A stretch of DNA of 64,000 bases from Euptelea pleiosperma (Eukaryota; Streptophyta; Magnoliopsida; Ranunculales; Eupteleaceae). Made by a program: the position numbers and the translations under genes. Shown here piece by piece: positions 1-12,083 of the stretch; within the stretch, counting starts at the first letter, position 1, and each line of letters opens with the position of its first letter. A model generated the notes under the pieces. That model saw only the letters and a list, made by a program, of their open reading frames with translations, was not told where the DNA came from and did not search any database. Location: NCBI GenBank assembly GCA_035048495.1, contig CM068541.1:4967929-5031928 (forward strand), written 5' to 3'.

Positions 1-2
1 CT

Positions 3-126
3 CGTTCCAACCTTGAATTCTACATTACTTATATGAATGCATTCCTCATTCCTGTCTTATGGTTTCCAGCTGTTGCATGCACTGGTGTTGTCTGGTCCCG
101 CTACAGTACAGTAATTACACCGGTAA
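3..126 (+). CDS. Partial exon of an unrecognised membrane protein (window edge)
   Basis: From base 3 the plus strand reads openly for 41 codons (begins RSNLEFYITYMN, contains the hydrophobic stretch AFLIPVLWFPAVACTGVVW, ends STVITP) up to a good donor, CCG|GTAAGG, after base 126. The hydrophobic run suggests a membrane segment near the protein's C-terminus. If this exon is joined in phase 0 to the acceptor ending at 3303, the next codons are GCA TGA and the protein would end STVITPA. The rest of the gene lies left of the window. I do not recognise the family. The exon could also be a chance open stretch, but the codons and donor look real. Confidence 0.35.
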
Positions 127-1391
127 GGTTAATTTCATGAAGAAAATGATCCAGCTTTTGATAGAAATTATAATCTAGTAATTATCAAATCTTTGAAGAA
201 ATTATTTTTAATGAAGTGTTCTTAACATTGTCAATTCTTTAATTCCGTTCCGTGACATAGCAGATACAAAGGCACTTTGGGCTGTACGTGGTACCATGCT
301 TATCTTCTTATTTGCTACCTTGTTTCTGGAAGAAATATAGTAATTGAAGAGATCATGTATATACAAACCTTGAAGGTTCATCCTATCGTTATTGAAAACC
401 TCGACTAATGTCAAGTTTGACATGATTCATTGACCTTTTAGTTTTTTTTATCTCCTTATTTTCTCCTTTCCCAGCCACCAAACTTTAGATCCAAGACCTC
501 CTTATCCCTTCACTCTGGGCACTTTGCAAAATCTCTATTTGTTCATCATTTACTCCCCATATCTTGTGATCATTTGGTAGGGAGTTTGCGAACCAACTAT
601 GTAAGGATATTTAGGAGAACTGCTTGGATGCACTTCTAGAATATCTGATGTCTAAAAAGAAATCACCACTGTTTGAATAAGATCATACCCCTCAAATGAT
701 TGGAAATTTAAGTTTTGAGAACAACATAGGAAAAACAGCCTAGCAAAATGAAAAACTCTAGAAGAATTTGACATGGCCCAAGTATAAGTTATGCGAGATA
801 CAGGGACTATCGTCTTACCATCTGTAGGTGCTGTTACAATTTGTAAGAGGTATAGAACTAGGATGGAGCTTGTGGGACGTGAGCATGAGGATTCATGGCA
901 CAGAGAAGGATGACCAGGATAGTTTGTAATGTAGATATGGGAAGATGATTCAATTACACAGTAAGTTTTCTAACTAGTTATTTGAGGAGGCAATGGTGCA
1001 TGTCTGTGGACTGATTTTGAACTGTGGTTTAATTCACTATCAGGGTGACACACCTGCGGGAATAGTAAGATCCTGTTTCTTTCCCTTTTCTTAGCTTTCT
1101 TTAAAGCTTTTCCTATAGAACATTTGACTTTGTGAGCCTATAAGAATCTATATAGCATATTCCATTTTGGTTAGAGATCATTCTGTAATCATATACTTTA
1201 TGCTGCTTACAAACATCAAATAAAAAAATAAAAAAGCATGTTTAAATCAATAAATCGTTGTGGATGCTTTCAATTATTACCATTAGAAACATTTCAAGTT
1301 TTTCATCTCAGAATGGTGCGTGGTGGTCATACTCTAGTTGTACACTATTATTGATGGTTTCACATTACAAAAGTTATTCAAGTTTATTTTT

Positions 1392-2436
1392 GGGTAATTT
1401 AGTATCACCCCCCTGGTATGAAGAAGTAATTTGCAGTACCCCCTGCACTTTCCCACATGCCGTGTTACCCCCCTTGACCAAGATCCAGCGTCATTGATTA
1501 ACAGGATATCACACGTGTCCGTTATTCTGCTTCTTAAATGTCCAAAGTGCCCTTGTTCTTTTGAATCTCCAGGATACCCACTCTTGATCACCGATGAAAT
1601 CCCCAAAACTGTTAGTTTTTCTCCAGTGACAATAATCAAACCAAAGTTGCAAAAAGGGAAAAAAAAAAACAGGCCCAAAGCCAGGCAACTGGCAAGGGAT
1701 GCTTGTCTCCGGTCCGGTGAGATTTCTGATGTTGTGGGTTTGATGCATTTGGATTTGAGTTACCATAAGGGGGTAGAGGGTACCCTGTATTGTTTGTGTA
1801 TCTGTAAAGGTGGAAAAGTTGCTGTCTGACCCGATTCAGAAATCAATCCAGAGAGGTTGTGGCTTGAATGATTAATCTCAAAACCAACGAGAGGCTAGAT
1901 AGGAAACCGGGTCTTGGTCTTCAAGTTACTTGTGAGAACGATCAAGAATCCAAACATTCTTCAAGCTACCCATGTTGGGTGGAAGTTTGAGTTATTTCCA
2001 TTGTCGAAGACACAAAGAAGAAGACGTAGCACATTTGCAAAGAATACGATGGAAGGGAAGAAGAGAAGACGCTAGAATGTAAGAAGACGAATCAGAAGAG
2101 CACAACGAGAGCTTATTTTCCTATTTTTCCTTTCTGCTCATTGATTCTGAATTTTTCTGGGTTGATATCGAAGATCCATATGCGTCTCTTTTTTAGCAAG
2201 GGGTCTACGCCTTCTCGCGTGGGAGATGATGAGTAGCTGGGTTTGGACGGTGAACAGTTTAAATGATATTTTAATAATTTAATAAAGGGCACTTTAGGCA
2301 TTTGAAAACTTAAATTAACTGCCCTGTTAATCAATGACGCCCAATTTTGGTCAAGGGGGGTTACACGGCAGTGGGAAAGTATAGGGGGGTACTGCAAATT
2401 ACTTTTGCATACCAAGGGGGTAGTACTAAATTACCC
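1392..2436. mobile_element. Mutator-like TIR element, 1.05 kb, non-autonomous
   Basis: Long inverted terminal repeats of about 115 bp face each other: the left begins GGGTAATTTAGTATCACCCC, and the right end is its near-complement, ending CTAAATTACCC. The element is flanked by a perfect 9-bp direct repeat TTTATTTTT (1383-1391 and 2437-2445), the target-duplication length typical of Mutator-like elements. The inside has no transposase that I can read. The open frames inside (for example 1431-1829) begin in the TIR and resemble nothing I know. It lies in the putative long intron of the edge gene. Confidence 0.8.
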
Positions 2437-3303
2437 TTTATTTTTTCTTCTGGTAAAACTTATGGTGTTCTTCCAAACCATTGGTGGCTCCATGACTTAT
2501 TTCTAAAACTTGGGAGATGACTTGGTCAAATCACTTGATTGGGGCATCGTAAAAAACCTGAAAAGTAACTTATTAAACCAAACCACCCACCCCCCTCCCC
2601 CCCTGAAAAGTAGTGAGTTTGCTGGTTCGGGATCGTCAGGGAGAAGACTAGAAAATAAATGAAAAGAGTAGAATGTCTTTATCAACTATTATGAGTTCCA
2701 CACCATATTCATTCCTTATGTAGGAAAGGAACCTCCTTTTGTTTCTTAATTCCTATCTATAATTTGTCTGGGCTATAGCCTCCCGTTGATTCTAATCTTT
2801 GGGTACATCATGCTGGAATTTCAGAAGAACTGGAATCTTTTCAGTGTAAATGTTGCAATGGCGGGGACTGGCATTTACCAACTTTCCCGCAAAATCCGGT
2901 ACGCACTGTTTTGATTTAATCTTATTTTATTTAATACACAATTTGTGGCGACGAATATACAATTCTCCACTAGGAAGGACAAGTACACTTCCCTCCCAGA
3001 CCTTCCTCCAGATGGGGATCATATTGCTTAGACGCTGCTTTTCTTGGGTAATCCTAACCACCCGATCAATTCATTCTTTTGGACGGCAGAAAAGAATAAA
3101 GTTCACCCATAATTTTACCGACTTTATTGGATGTTTAGGATCATCCAACTGCAATGTTGAGCTGTGGTAAATCCATCCATGCGGTGGCCTGAATTGTTGT
3201 TGGATCAGTCCTTTTGTCCTACACCATGATTTCTATTAATCACAACTGCAAGTTGAATGTGGCAACTGGGTAATACTTTTATCGTTCCATTCTTCACTTT
3301 CAG

Positions 3304-3535
3304 GCATGACTACTTTAACGAGACAGAAGCAGCTGTAGCAAAAGAATAATGACGATAATGTTTCCAGACTTCCCATTGTATCTTGGGTTGATGTATTAAC
3401 ATTTTGCCGTCTGATTTTACATTCAAATTATGTTCTGGAATGGTAGTGCAGTGTGTTGGCAAGTATTTTGGATGCTTTGATTCTGTTCTTAACATCCTGG
3501 AACTTGTAACTGTGTTTTATCAGAGAAATAAATGA
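3304..3535 (+). other. Possible terminal exon and 3'UTR of the edge gene
   Basis: A pyrimidine-rich tract ending TTTCAG at 3303 is followed by GCA TGA in the phase needed by the exon ending at 126. Non-repetitive sequence then runs to an AATAAA at 3527-3532. This looks like a last exon of two coding bases plus a 3'UTR. In another phase the same stretch reads HDYFNETEAAVAKE then stop, which would need a different preceding exon. Inference from splice sites and the polyadenylation-type signal only. Confidence 0.3.
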
Positions 3536-4200
3536 TTGGACCCTAGCGCCAAATTCATGGGGCACCAGACAAAAAAGAAAAGAAAAAGAATTCATGGGCC
3601 ATTTACTCCTTACTCGATTGAGTCAGGATGGGGCTTGGCCTCATCATATATTGGGCCCTTTCATACTTATAAAAAAAAAAAAATCATATATGGGCCCAAG
3701 ACTAAATTAGTTTGTGATTAGCTAAGACGTAAAAAACAAGCCTGGCTTTTGTGTGTTTGGCTACAAGGATAAGATATGCATTTCTCTGAAAAAGCACAAT
3801 CTTTTTTAATTTCTATACAGGGATGCACTTTACTGCAAAATGTGCGCAAAAAGGCTCCCTCATCCCTTATTCAAGGGGTTGGTTGGGCGCGTGGAAACGG
3901 GGTCATGGCCTGAGGGTGGGAGTGAACTGAAAACTGGTTGAAAAGTTATTTGGTTTCAAAGTAAGGTAGATTTTGACTTTTTACAGATCAAACAAGGTCC
4001 TTATTTATAGACCCTAACCGTGGTCTTAAATGTCGGATTGGAAAGGGGTTTTTTTGTGCTAAAAATCAACTCCATTGGATGATCAATCAATGCATCTGTG
4101 TTCCATGGAGACCATCATCGCGAAATAGTGTATTCAGTGATAAGAATGATATGGTGCATCTCATCACAATTTAGTACAATGTGATACTCTAATATTTCAG
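3536..4200. other. Intergenic, no gene seen
   Basis: AT-rich DNA with A-runs (3671-3682) and no frame with codon character or splice structure. I see nothing supportable here. Confidence 0.5.
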
Positions 4201-4484
4201 TAGGGCATGAAATGGGGTGGGTCGGACTGATATCTGACCTGATTCAATCTAGTATTTAGCAAGTTTGGAACATTGAGATGTGATATGGATTGAAAAAATA
4301 GGTCAGATACGGATGCATGTCTCATATTTCACATATGGATCGGATGGATCTTTCTTTTAGGGATTATATTTGGAGTCTGATCATGTCATGAATTGAAGTT
4401 AGATCCAGATCTAGATATGGACTGTGTTATTTAAATGTCAGGTTTTGATCCAATTTACATTGATCCAACCCATTTTATGCCCTA
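4201..4484. mobile_element. Small hAT-like MITE
   Basis: The ends are inverted repeats: TAGGGCATGAAATGGGGTGG at the left and CCAACCCATTTTATGCCCTA at the right. This resembles the TAGGG...CCCTA termini of the two hAT-like elements at 25.7 and 26.8 kb, though the flanking duplication here is imperfect. No coding capacity. Confidence 0.55.
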
Positions 4485-5094
4485 ATATTCTGACAGATAT
4501 AACCTCATGCAAAGTTTAACTGAAATTCGCCAATTTTGGATCATCCAATTAAACCGTAACTTGGGCTCTGCTTGTTTCGCTGCAGCAGAATGCAAATGCA
4601 TTTGGTTACCTCAGTCCAAATTCTTGTGATTGGTGGGGCAGGTTGCAAACCAATGCATTGCATTCAATTACCCTTTAATGTAAGTTCTCTATTAAATTCG
4701 GGCTCTGCTTGGTTTGCTGGGATGCATTTTGCACTTCATCGCAAATGTGGCAAGTTGCATTGCAGTCACTTACTTCGATTTTTGGGCTGCACATGCTTGC
4801 ATCCATTTTCTTGAAGAGTTTGCAAGGGCTTGACAACCATTTGCACGCGCCCAACCAATCGGGTGTAATCCCGAAACCATGGCAAGTGGGTGCATTGCAT
4901 CTGAATTGCATTGAACCAAGCAGGGCCTTGGTTGCAAGTGAATGCACCATATAAAGTTATGCATCCATTTGCAAACTAAAGAACCTCTCTCAAGGTAGAA
5001 GTCTCAACGCGCTGTGGTCGCTTCTCCTTTGACTCTCAACTGCTGCAAAAAAAGAGAGAGAAGATAAACTTCCTTTGGAAGTTCATTTAAAAGA

Positions 5095-5221
5095 AAGGTA
5101 CCAGCTTGCTCACTTGGTAAAGTTTGTGGGTGATGATACCATAGACCTGGGTTCAAAACTCGTCTTCACCTTAACTACAGGGGTAGTTTCGTCAACTAGA
5201 ACAGAATTACTCCTCCGTTGC
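5095..5221 (+). repeat. Possible tRNA-derived SINE
   Basis: The stretch has an A-box-like segment (GCTCACTTGGTAAAG near 5107) and, about 40 bp later, a B-box-like GGGTTCAAAAC (near 5150) followed by CGTCTTCACC. This is the arrangement of an RNA polymerase III promoter in tRNA-derived SINEs. No clover leaf for a working tRNA can be drawn. It directly abuts the MITE at 5232. Confidence 0.35.
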
Positions 5222-5231
5222 CTTGTTATAC

Positions 5232-5613
5232 GAGTAAAGCTTGCATGTCCATAGACGGTCATATAAGCCCTGACCGTCCATAATATGAGTCACGTGGTAC
5301 ACTCTTGAGGACGCTGACTATATGGATGTTTGGCTAATCTCTAGGTGGATCTGCAAAACAAAAATCAGCCTGATTAGTGATTTCAAACCTATCGATCTTG
5401 TACCCTAAATAATGCTCAAATTCCAACGGTTAAAATCAACCCTTGAAAGGACTCTAATCCAACGCTTCGAAATCACTAATTAGATTGAATTTTGGTTTGT
5501 AAATCCAACTAGAGATTGGCCAAACATCCATAAGGTCAGTATCCCCTAAAAGGTGCCACGTGGCTCATATTGTGGTCGACGATCACTGACCGCTTGACAT
5601 GGAAGTTTTACTC
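5232..5613. mobile_element. Complete Mutator-like foldback MITE upstream of MGE1
   Basis: Full copy of the window's dominant MITE. It starts GAGTAAAGCTTGCATG and ends GGAAGTTTTACTC, and the two halves are inverted copies of each other. CTTGTTATA is repeated at 5222-5230 and 5614-5622, a 9-bp target duplication (10 bp if the next C is counted). Each arm carries a CACGTG G-box (5291-5296 and 5557-5562). The right end is only about 105 bp from the MGE1 start codon, so this element is part of that gene's promoter region. Confidence 0.85.
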
Positions 5614-5718
5614 CTTGTTATACTTCCAATCTGCCACCCGCCTTTCTTCCTCTCTCCAAGCACACGTTTTCTCCCTCTATATCTCTCTTCTATTTGCGCC
5701 ATTTTACACTACACAGGG

Positions 5719-8700
5719 ATGTTCGTTTCCAGGGTTTTCTCTCGGATTTCGAGGACCGGCTTGAGTCACTGCCGAGGCTTAGCCTCTTCTCGACAAGAAC
5801 TCTTGCCGATTCTTTCTAATGATTTTCATTCTCTTCGTGAATCAACCAACAAGGTAAGTTTCGAAAAACCTCGGATTTTCATGGTTTATGTTGTTAGGGT
5901 TTTATTAGGGTTTTGTGTTCAATGAAATTTTAGGGGTTTGCAGAAGGAATATTTGTTTGAAATCAGGTTTGAATTGTTATTGTTATTCTGTTTGTTTTGG
6001 TATTGGATTGAAACGATCAACTTCTAAGAATTGAATCACTAAGGTAAAGTCGGACCTGATTTTGAATAATTCTCTTCACTCCTTCATTAATGGCGATTAC
6101 CGATCTTTAGTGTTGCTGAAATTCTAGTGTTGTTAATTTCAGCAACTCTAGTGTTCTTTGCGGAGCCTAAAGCACCAGAGTATTGTTATTGGTGCTTTCA
6201 CACAAAACTTCTGAAACTTGAGTGTTCCTTAAACTTACATGCACAACACGTTTCACACTTGGTCGTTTTCGTCTACAACTGTAATCATCGTATGCTTCAA
6301 TAGTTCAATTCCGTGTAATGGATACGTCCTCAATCAAGGACCACCATCTGTACATGGCAGAGTAGAACATGATTTGACAGGAGAATATTCTAGGTGATGT
6401 GGGGTCCCACCTTGTCATGTATAGATGGTGATTGTCATTGGATTTGTTTATCGACCACTTTATTCGCGGATTAAAGGAAGAATTACAAATTGATGTTCAA
6501 GCACAACAGCCAACCACTCCCTCAAGCCATTGCTCTTGCCTGGCTCTATGAAGAAAGGAAAGGCATTAATCAACCACCTTCATTAAAGGAGACTTCTACA
6601 ACCACAACAATCACCGCCACCCCGACCACTCTCTTCCACCTATTTGTCGTCTTACTACTTTCGAAATGGAGGAATGACGCAAAAAGGGTCTTTGCTTTAA
6701 CCGCGACGGGCAGTTTAAGCTAGGTCATAAATGTAAGCGCACTCAACTATTACTTTTAGAGGCTGATTGGCCATCTAAAAAGCTCTAAAAGCCCACCCAA
6801 ATAAATGCAACTAAACCATCATGCATTATCATTAATCACAATAATTGATATTATTATTAACTAACAATCAATAATTACGGAAACGGGTCACTATAGATTT
6901 TGGCAAAATGAAAACAAGGAAACAAACCTCGCCAAGTAAAAGGGAAACAAATAAGCCGCTCTAGAAAAATTCATGCTCAATCCATATTAGAAAAAAGGCA
7001 GATCTATATTCTATACTCATGTCAAAATATTGTTCATATCGGATCATAAGAATTTGAACATTTTAAAGGAGTGCTCTACTCATAATTTAATTGATTCTTT
7101 AGAACCACTTGGTCGTAAAGAGGCAAACATGAATACGCGATCCTCCCTTTTCATCTCATAGAAGATAGGACATCCAGTTGTTGTAATATGGGGCTTTGGT
7201 CCATGTAAGAAGTGGTCTTACAGTTGGGATGTACAGATCGATGAGAAGGTGTCCCACTTGTATAATACACTTCCCAGAAGACTGGTGGGGGGAGGGGGGG
7301 GGGGGGGGGGGTGTCTTGGAGAAATGTTCTAGGGTTCTAACATACGTATACCCGTGCTTTACACTGCATCGCCAGTCCCAAGCCCGATGAAGGAGGGTTA
7401 TATCATGTTGGCAGACGGTGTAAAACTTTTGCCCATGAATCCTAGTCCATTATTACATTTGGCTCACTCTACGGTGTTGCCAAGAAGCGATGTGCTGCAG
7501 CAATGCCTTCACGGAAGAGATGGCTTTAGTCAGGATTGAATGGAGGAACATGATTCATGCAGCCAACCCCATACCATTGGGAAAGGCTTATGATGATGAT
7601 GAGTCATCCTTCTTATAAACCTACTCATATTTATGAAGTTATTGGATAACTCTATGGTTTACTTTTCATAGTTCTTTCCTTGTTTTTGTTTAAAATAACA
7701 TCTAATTTAAACATTACCAAAATATTATACTATAATATTGTGTTTCGGGCTTCTTGAAGGTGCCATGTTAGACGCTCTGTATTTGTGTCAGACACTGACA
7801 CACGTGTTCATGCCATTGTTACATAGGTGAATATTCATAATAAATTCTTAATATGGCTATAGAGGGCAATAAACAGATTTTTCTTACCACAATAACTGTG
7901 TTTTGTGGTACTGCTATTCTAAATCATGTGAATAACTGAAGAATTCCATTTTTTGTTTTGCTAATAATTTTTTCTGGTTATTGTAGATGTTGGAACGGAA
8001 ATTGTTCTTTTTGTAACTTATACAGGCATATTTTCCATGCCAGTGGGTTCCCTGCCAGGTGCCTTCAAAGCATCATTCAGTCCTCAATAACACCACTTCT
8101 CAGCGATTCTGGTATTCATCGTCTGCATCCCCTCAACCCACTGAAAAGAACACCAACCAGTCTGGAGATAGACAGGAGACCGTTGTAGAGAACAATAACA
8201 CTTCTACAAATGTTGAGGCTACAAAGACTACTGTAGATGGTAAAGCTGCAGAGCAAACGGAAGAAACAGGTTCTAGTTCAGAACCCAAACCGTCCACATC
8301 CCAATCTGTCAAAGCAAGGAAGAGAGGTACTAAACGAACTGCATTTTCTGATTCTGATACAGAGAGTGATCTATCCATCGATGATCTAGTAAAGCTTGTC
8401 GCTGAGAAAGAAGAGTTGTTGAAGATTAAAGAGAAGGAGATTGAGAAACTGCGAGATACAGTTCTCCGGAGCTATGCAGAAATGGAAAATGTTATGGAAA
8501 GGACAAGACGTGAAGCAGAGAACTCCAAAAAATTTGCCATACAGGTCAGTGTCTTATAGTCGTTTTTAAATACGAGCTAATGATTTTCTCATTGCATCTG
8601 TAGAGCCTCTATTCGAATGTCTGATACTATCTTGATTTGGTGCATTACGCTGCACTTTATATGAAATATGTCGCAGAACTTTGTGAAGAGCTTATTAGAT

Positions 8701-10299
8701 GTTGCAGACAATCTGGGAAGAGCTTCTTCAGTTGTCAAAGATAGCTTTTCTAAGATCAACCCATCGGAAGACACTGTTGGAGCTGTGCCACTTTTAAAAA
8801 CACTTTTGGAAGGTGTTGAAATGACAGAGAAGCAGCTCACAGAGGTAACATATTCTTTTACTTTGGCAAAAGTTGCCATGATACGTTCTTTTTGCCTTAA
8901 TCAGCCCAAGTAAGAAGTCGATATTCTACTTCTGAAGTTGTTCTAATTCCGATTTGCATATTTTGTTTGCTGGACTATTTTTTGTGGAATTTTACTAACA
9001 TGGGGATCTATGTCATCGGGACGACCTAGATCCTGCGTAGGGTGTAACAACAACGTCTGGCATTGGGGCATTAGGGAGTAGTCAATCTTTAGTGCCTTTG
9101 AATATTGTAATTATTCAATCTCTAGCTCCATATAACCACCAATTGTAAGCTATCTAGGATTACTTTTTAAGCTGAGGCATGAGCTCTCCTGGGGCGTGTT
9201 AAAATTCTCTGAATTTCCCTGGTCTTTTTTATAGCGTGTGATCCTTTTAATGTCATGACATGAGTTTGTAACTGAGCAACTCCTGAAGAATTGAGAATAT
9301 TGTGGAGGCGATCCACGATCATTGTGATATTGAGTTCTCCATTTATGGCCTTGGGTGGCAGAGATCACTGGCTCTTTGGAGAAAGATGAAGCCTTCAACT
9401 TTTCTTAGGGCTGTGGATTCATTCTACTTCCTTTGGTTGAGATTTCTTGTATTCTAAGCAACGTTCTGTGTTTTTGTTGTATAAAATACTTTTCTTCATA
9501 AAGAGAAGTGTACGTTGCCAGAAATTCTTGCATACCTCACCTCATGGTAGATTCTTTTAGTGTTGACAGATTACTTTCTTGTCAATTCCCATTGTATGCT
9601 AATCAAGTATCAACCCTTGTTAGCTTCTTGTTGTTCCTATGTTCACTTGCCAGGGATATTTGTAGTCATCGTTATCTGATGTTACTAATACTCTTATACT
9701 CAGAATATGATGGATTCTGCGATTGTGGCATGAATAATTTGTGGGGTTCAGTTTATAGTTTAAAGGCTTCTGGATGTTCTTTTTTCCAGGTGTTTAGAAA
9801 GTTCGGAGTGGAGAAATTTGATCCCATGAATGAGCAGTTTGATCCGCATAGGCACCATGCAGTCTTCCAAATACCTGATGGTTCTAAGCCTCCTGGCACT
9901 GTTGCTGCTGTTCTGAAGGTAAGAACTTGACAAATTAAATGTTTTATCAGATGATTACATGAAAAGTCACTTTTGTTGACTATCCCTGATAAATTGCTTG
10001 ACATTTACAATGTCTTCTCCTTCAAATTGAGGGGGTGACAGAGTGTTTTTAACTGTGATTCGTCGTGAAAAAGCTGAAACACCACCCTACAAATCAGACT
10101 TTTGGTGATTAAATTTATTAAAAGTAGTGATAAATAATTGAAATGAAGTGCTTCTTTGTGTTAGTTTGTTGCCTAAGTGCTTCCTTATGTTTGTGTGTTG
10201 CAGCCGGGGTACATGCTCTATGACCGTGTTATCCGACCAGCAGAAGTTGGTGTTACCATAGCCTTGAATGGTGAGACTGACCAAAGTACTGCAGCTTGA
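5719..10299 (+). CDS. MGE1: Mitochondrial GrpE, nucleotide exchange factor for mtHsp70
   Basis: GrpE releases ADP from matrix Hsp70 and so drives the import motor and protein folding. Five exons fit together, all in phase 0: 5719-5853, 8059-8544, 8677-8844, 9790-9918 and 10204-10299, giving about 337 residues. Exon 1 is an Arg-rich, acid-poor presequence (MFVSRVFSRISRTG). Exon 2 has a polar low-complexity linker, then a long coiled coil (about residues 155-207, KEELLKIKEKEIEKLRDTV). Exons 4-5 carry the GrpE signature (PHRHHAVFQIPDGSKPPGTV, then KPGYMLYDRVIRPAEVGV). The exon 2 acceptor is uncertain: AGs before 8026, 8044 and 8059 all keep phase 0, changing the length by up to 11 residues. The start is the first ATG after a CT-rich leader. 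Intron 1 (2.2 kb) holds a gag relic, an RTE LINE end and a poly-G run. No breaks in the reading frame. Family call is firm. Confidence 0.93.
6440..6775 (+). pseudogene. Ty3/gypsy gag fragment in MGE1 intron 1
   Basis: Broken plus-strand frames read FIRGLKEELQIDVQAQ, then PQAIALAWLYEERKG, then RKKGLCFNRDGQFKLGHKCK. Together these are the end of a gypsy gag domain and the CCHC zinc knuckle before protease. There are at least two frameshifts and a stop, and the knuckle's second cysteine reads Arg (CFNR instead of CFNC), so it cannot be functional. No LTRs were found around it. It is a relic carried in an intron. Confidence 0.7.
7285..7311 (+). repeat. Poly-G run (27 bp, one A)
   Basis: A run of G broken by one A lies inside MGE1 intron 1. 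On the transcribed RNA it could fold into a G-quadruplex. The exact length is prone to assembly or polymerase slippage error. Confidence 0.8.
7530..7600 (+). repeat. 3' end of an RTE-type LINE
   Basis: GATTGAATGGAGGAACATGATT followed by AACCCCATACCATTGGGAAA and a (GAT)n tail is nearly the same as the 3' end of the longer RTE LINE relic at 53380-53460. RTE elements characteristically end in short simple repeats rather than poly(A). Only the tail is present here. Confidence 0.6.
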
Positions 10300-10729
10300 A
10301 GGAATGGTTTGTTGGACTCCCCAAGTCTTCTACTGCCTATGTTTGAGAAATCTGTATAATTCTGTGAGAGTAGTAGACTTGTACTAGTAGATCAGCTTTA
10401 GAAACAGTTTCTAGTGCAAAGCCTGAACAAAATTTTGCTCTGCTATTTTTTCCCCCGTGTTAATCATTACAGTTTTTAAGTACATTTAGTCAGATTGAAT
10501 GTTCGGCACAATATGTACATATTTTATCAAATTTCCTTATCTGTTCAAAACCACTTCCAAGACATTGCGAGTACAGCATTGCAGGTTCAACTGTTTTTCT
10601 CTTGATGAAACCACCACCCCTTATTACGTTATTTGGTAGAAATCCTTATAACAGATCTAAGATGGCCGCTATTTTATGAGTGACGGCTGTTATAATGTCT
10701 GTTATTTATTATTTTTTAAAATGAGTTCA

Positions 10730-11410
10730 TCATAAGCTTTTTTCCATCAATATGGGATTGACTTTACAAATCCTATTCCTCCATGCAATCTTGTCTAAAG
10801 TCATCTCTTCCATAGTTCCATTAAGACAAGTTTCTTAAAATCTCTTCAAAATTTCATTTCATGCCTGTTTTGGCCTTCCACTCAAGCTTTTAAGTTCTTC
10901 GACTTGCATATTCTTAGTCATTGGTGTTGCCATTGGTCTTCATTTTACACGACCAAATCATCTCAATCACTTTCATTTTGTCACGTATTGGGGCTACTCC
11001 TATATTTTTATGAATGCGTTCATTTATAATTGTCTTGTCTTACTACACCCATCTCAATTTCTTCATCTCTACTATATTCATTTTATGAACTTTTTTTATT
11101 GTTCAACCTTATGTTTTCCAAAGCACCGATAGTACGTATCATAAAATTTTCTTTTTAGTCTATTTGACATGTCGATACATAGTAATTTGGAAGTACATCT
11201 CCACTTTAGCAACTGCATTCTAATTTAATGGGCAAGATCCTCAATTTCTCCTTATGAATAATGGAACAAAGGTAACGAAATTGATCACTTCGAGGTATCT
11301 CTTAGTTGTGAATTTTAATTGGCAAATCAACTCTCTGTGTATTCTTACTAAAATTGCATTACATATAACTCTGTTTTGGGTTGACTAATTTTAAAATGCA
11401 TTCAAAATAA
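10730..11410 (-). pseudogene. RTE LINE relic, minus strand
   Basis: Read on the minus strand, this segment follows the last part of the RTE open frame seen at 52.8-53.4 kb: the GAATGGAGG-like tail, then AGATTTTAAGAAA, AGTCGATTGAGATGATTTGG-like and AAGGATACACA-like blocks in the same order. It is riddled with stops. Its orientation is opposite to the copies at 42 and 52 kb. Confidence 0.6.
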
Positions 11411-11597
11411 TTAAAATTTAACAATAATTTGGTCCATTATATGGATGGTCATTTACTAATGTTTACAAACTTTAGTAGGACCACTCTCTAATAGATGAAA
11501 TTCATAAAGGGCTAAATTATTTTCAGTTAGATCTATCACCATGGCCTGCTTGGTTCAAATCCTCACAATTCAATTGATTGGTGACTACAATGGTTGC

Positions 11598-12048
11598 TAA
11601 TAGCATCTCCGACAATGCTCCCTATTTTTTCCCTTAGTTTTTAAGGAAAAGTTGTGAATGTTATTTTAGGATAGGACCTAGTTGTTAAGTTCAGATACGG
11701 CAAAAGTTTGAGAGGGGAAAAGTTTTGAGTATAATTCAGTATCGAGCTTAAAAAATTCGAACAAAAATTTGGCCAAATATTCGAAGAACAACAAAAGCTC
11801 ATAACTGTATTTATTCGTGTTTAATTCGTCTATGATCCAAAAAATTTATGTTAAAAATTCGCAACCAAAATATAAAGGTATGTAAGACTAATGAGAGATT
11901 AAAGTTTAGGTTATTAACAAGTCTCCGCTTACTTGACTTGTAGATAAAAGACTACATACTATAGTTAAATTAATTAGAAATAAAAAGTGATGTACGAAAG
12001 ACTAGAGTTGTAATTCTGGTCATTGTGTTGTGGTCGTGTGAGTCCAAC

Positions 12049-12083
<35 letters not shown>

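Noticed and set aside
1431..1829. 132-codon plus frame
   Set aside because: It begins inside the left TIR of the Mutator-like element at 1392-2436; coding content is not supported.
5095..5175. Possible functional tRNA gene
   Set aside because: Only A- and B-box-like segments are seen. No acceptor stem or clover leaf can be drawn, so it is reported only as a possible SINE.
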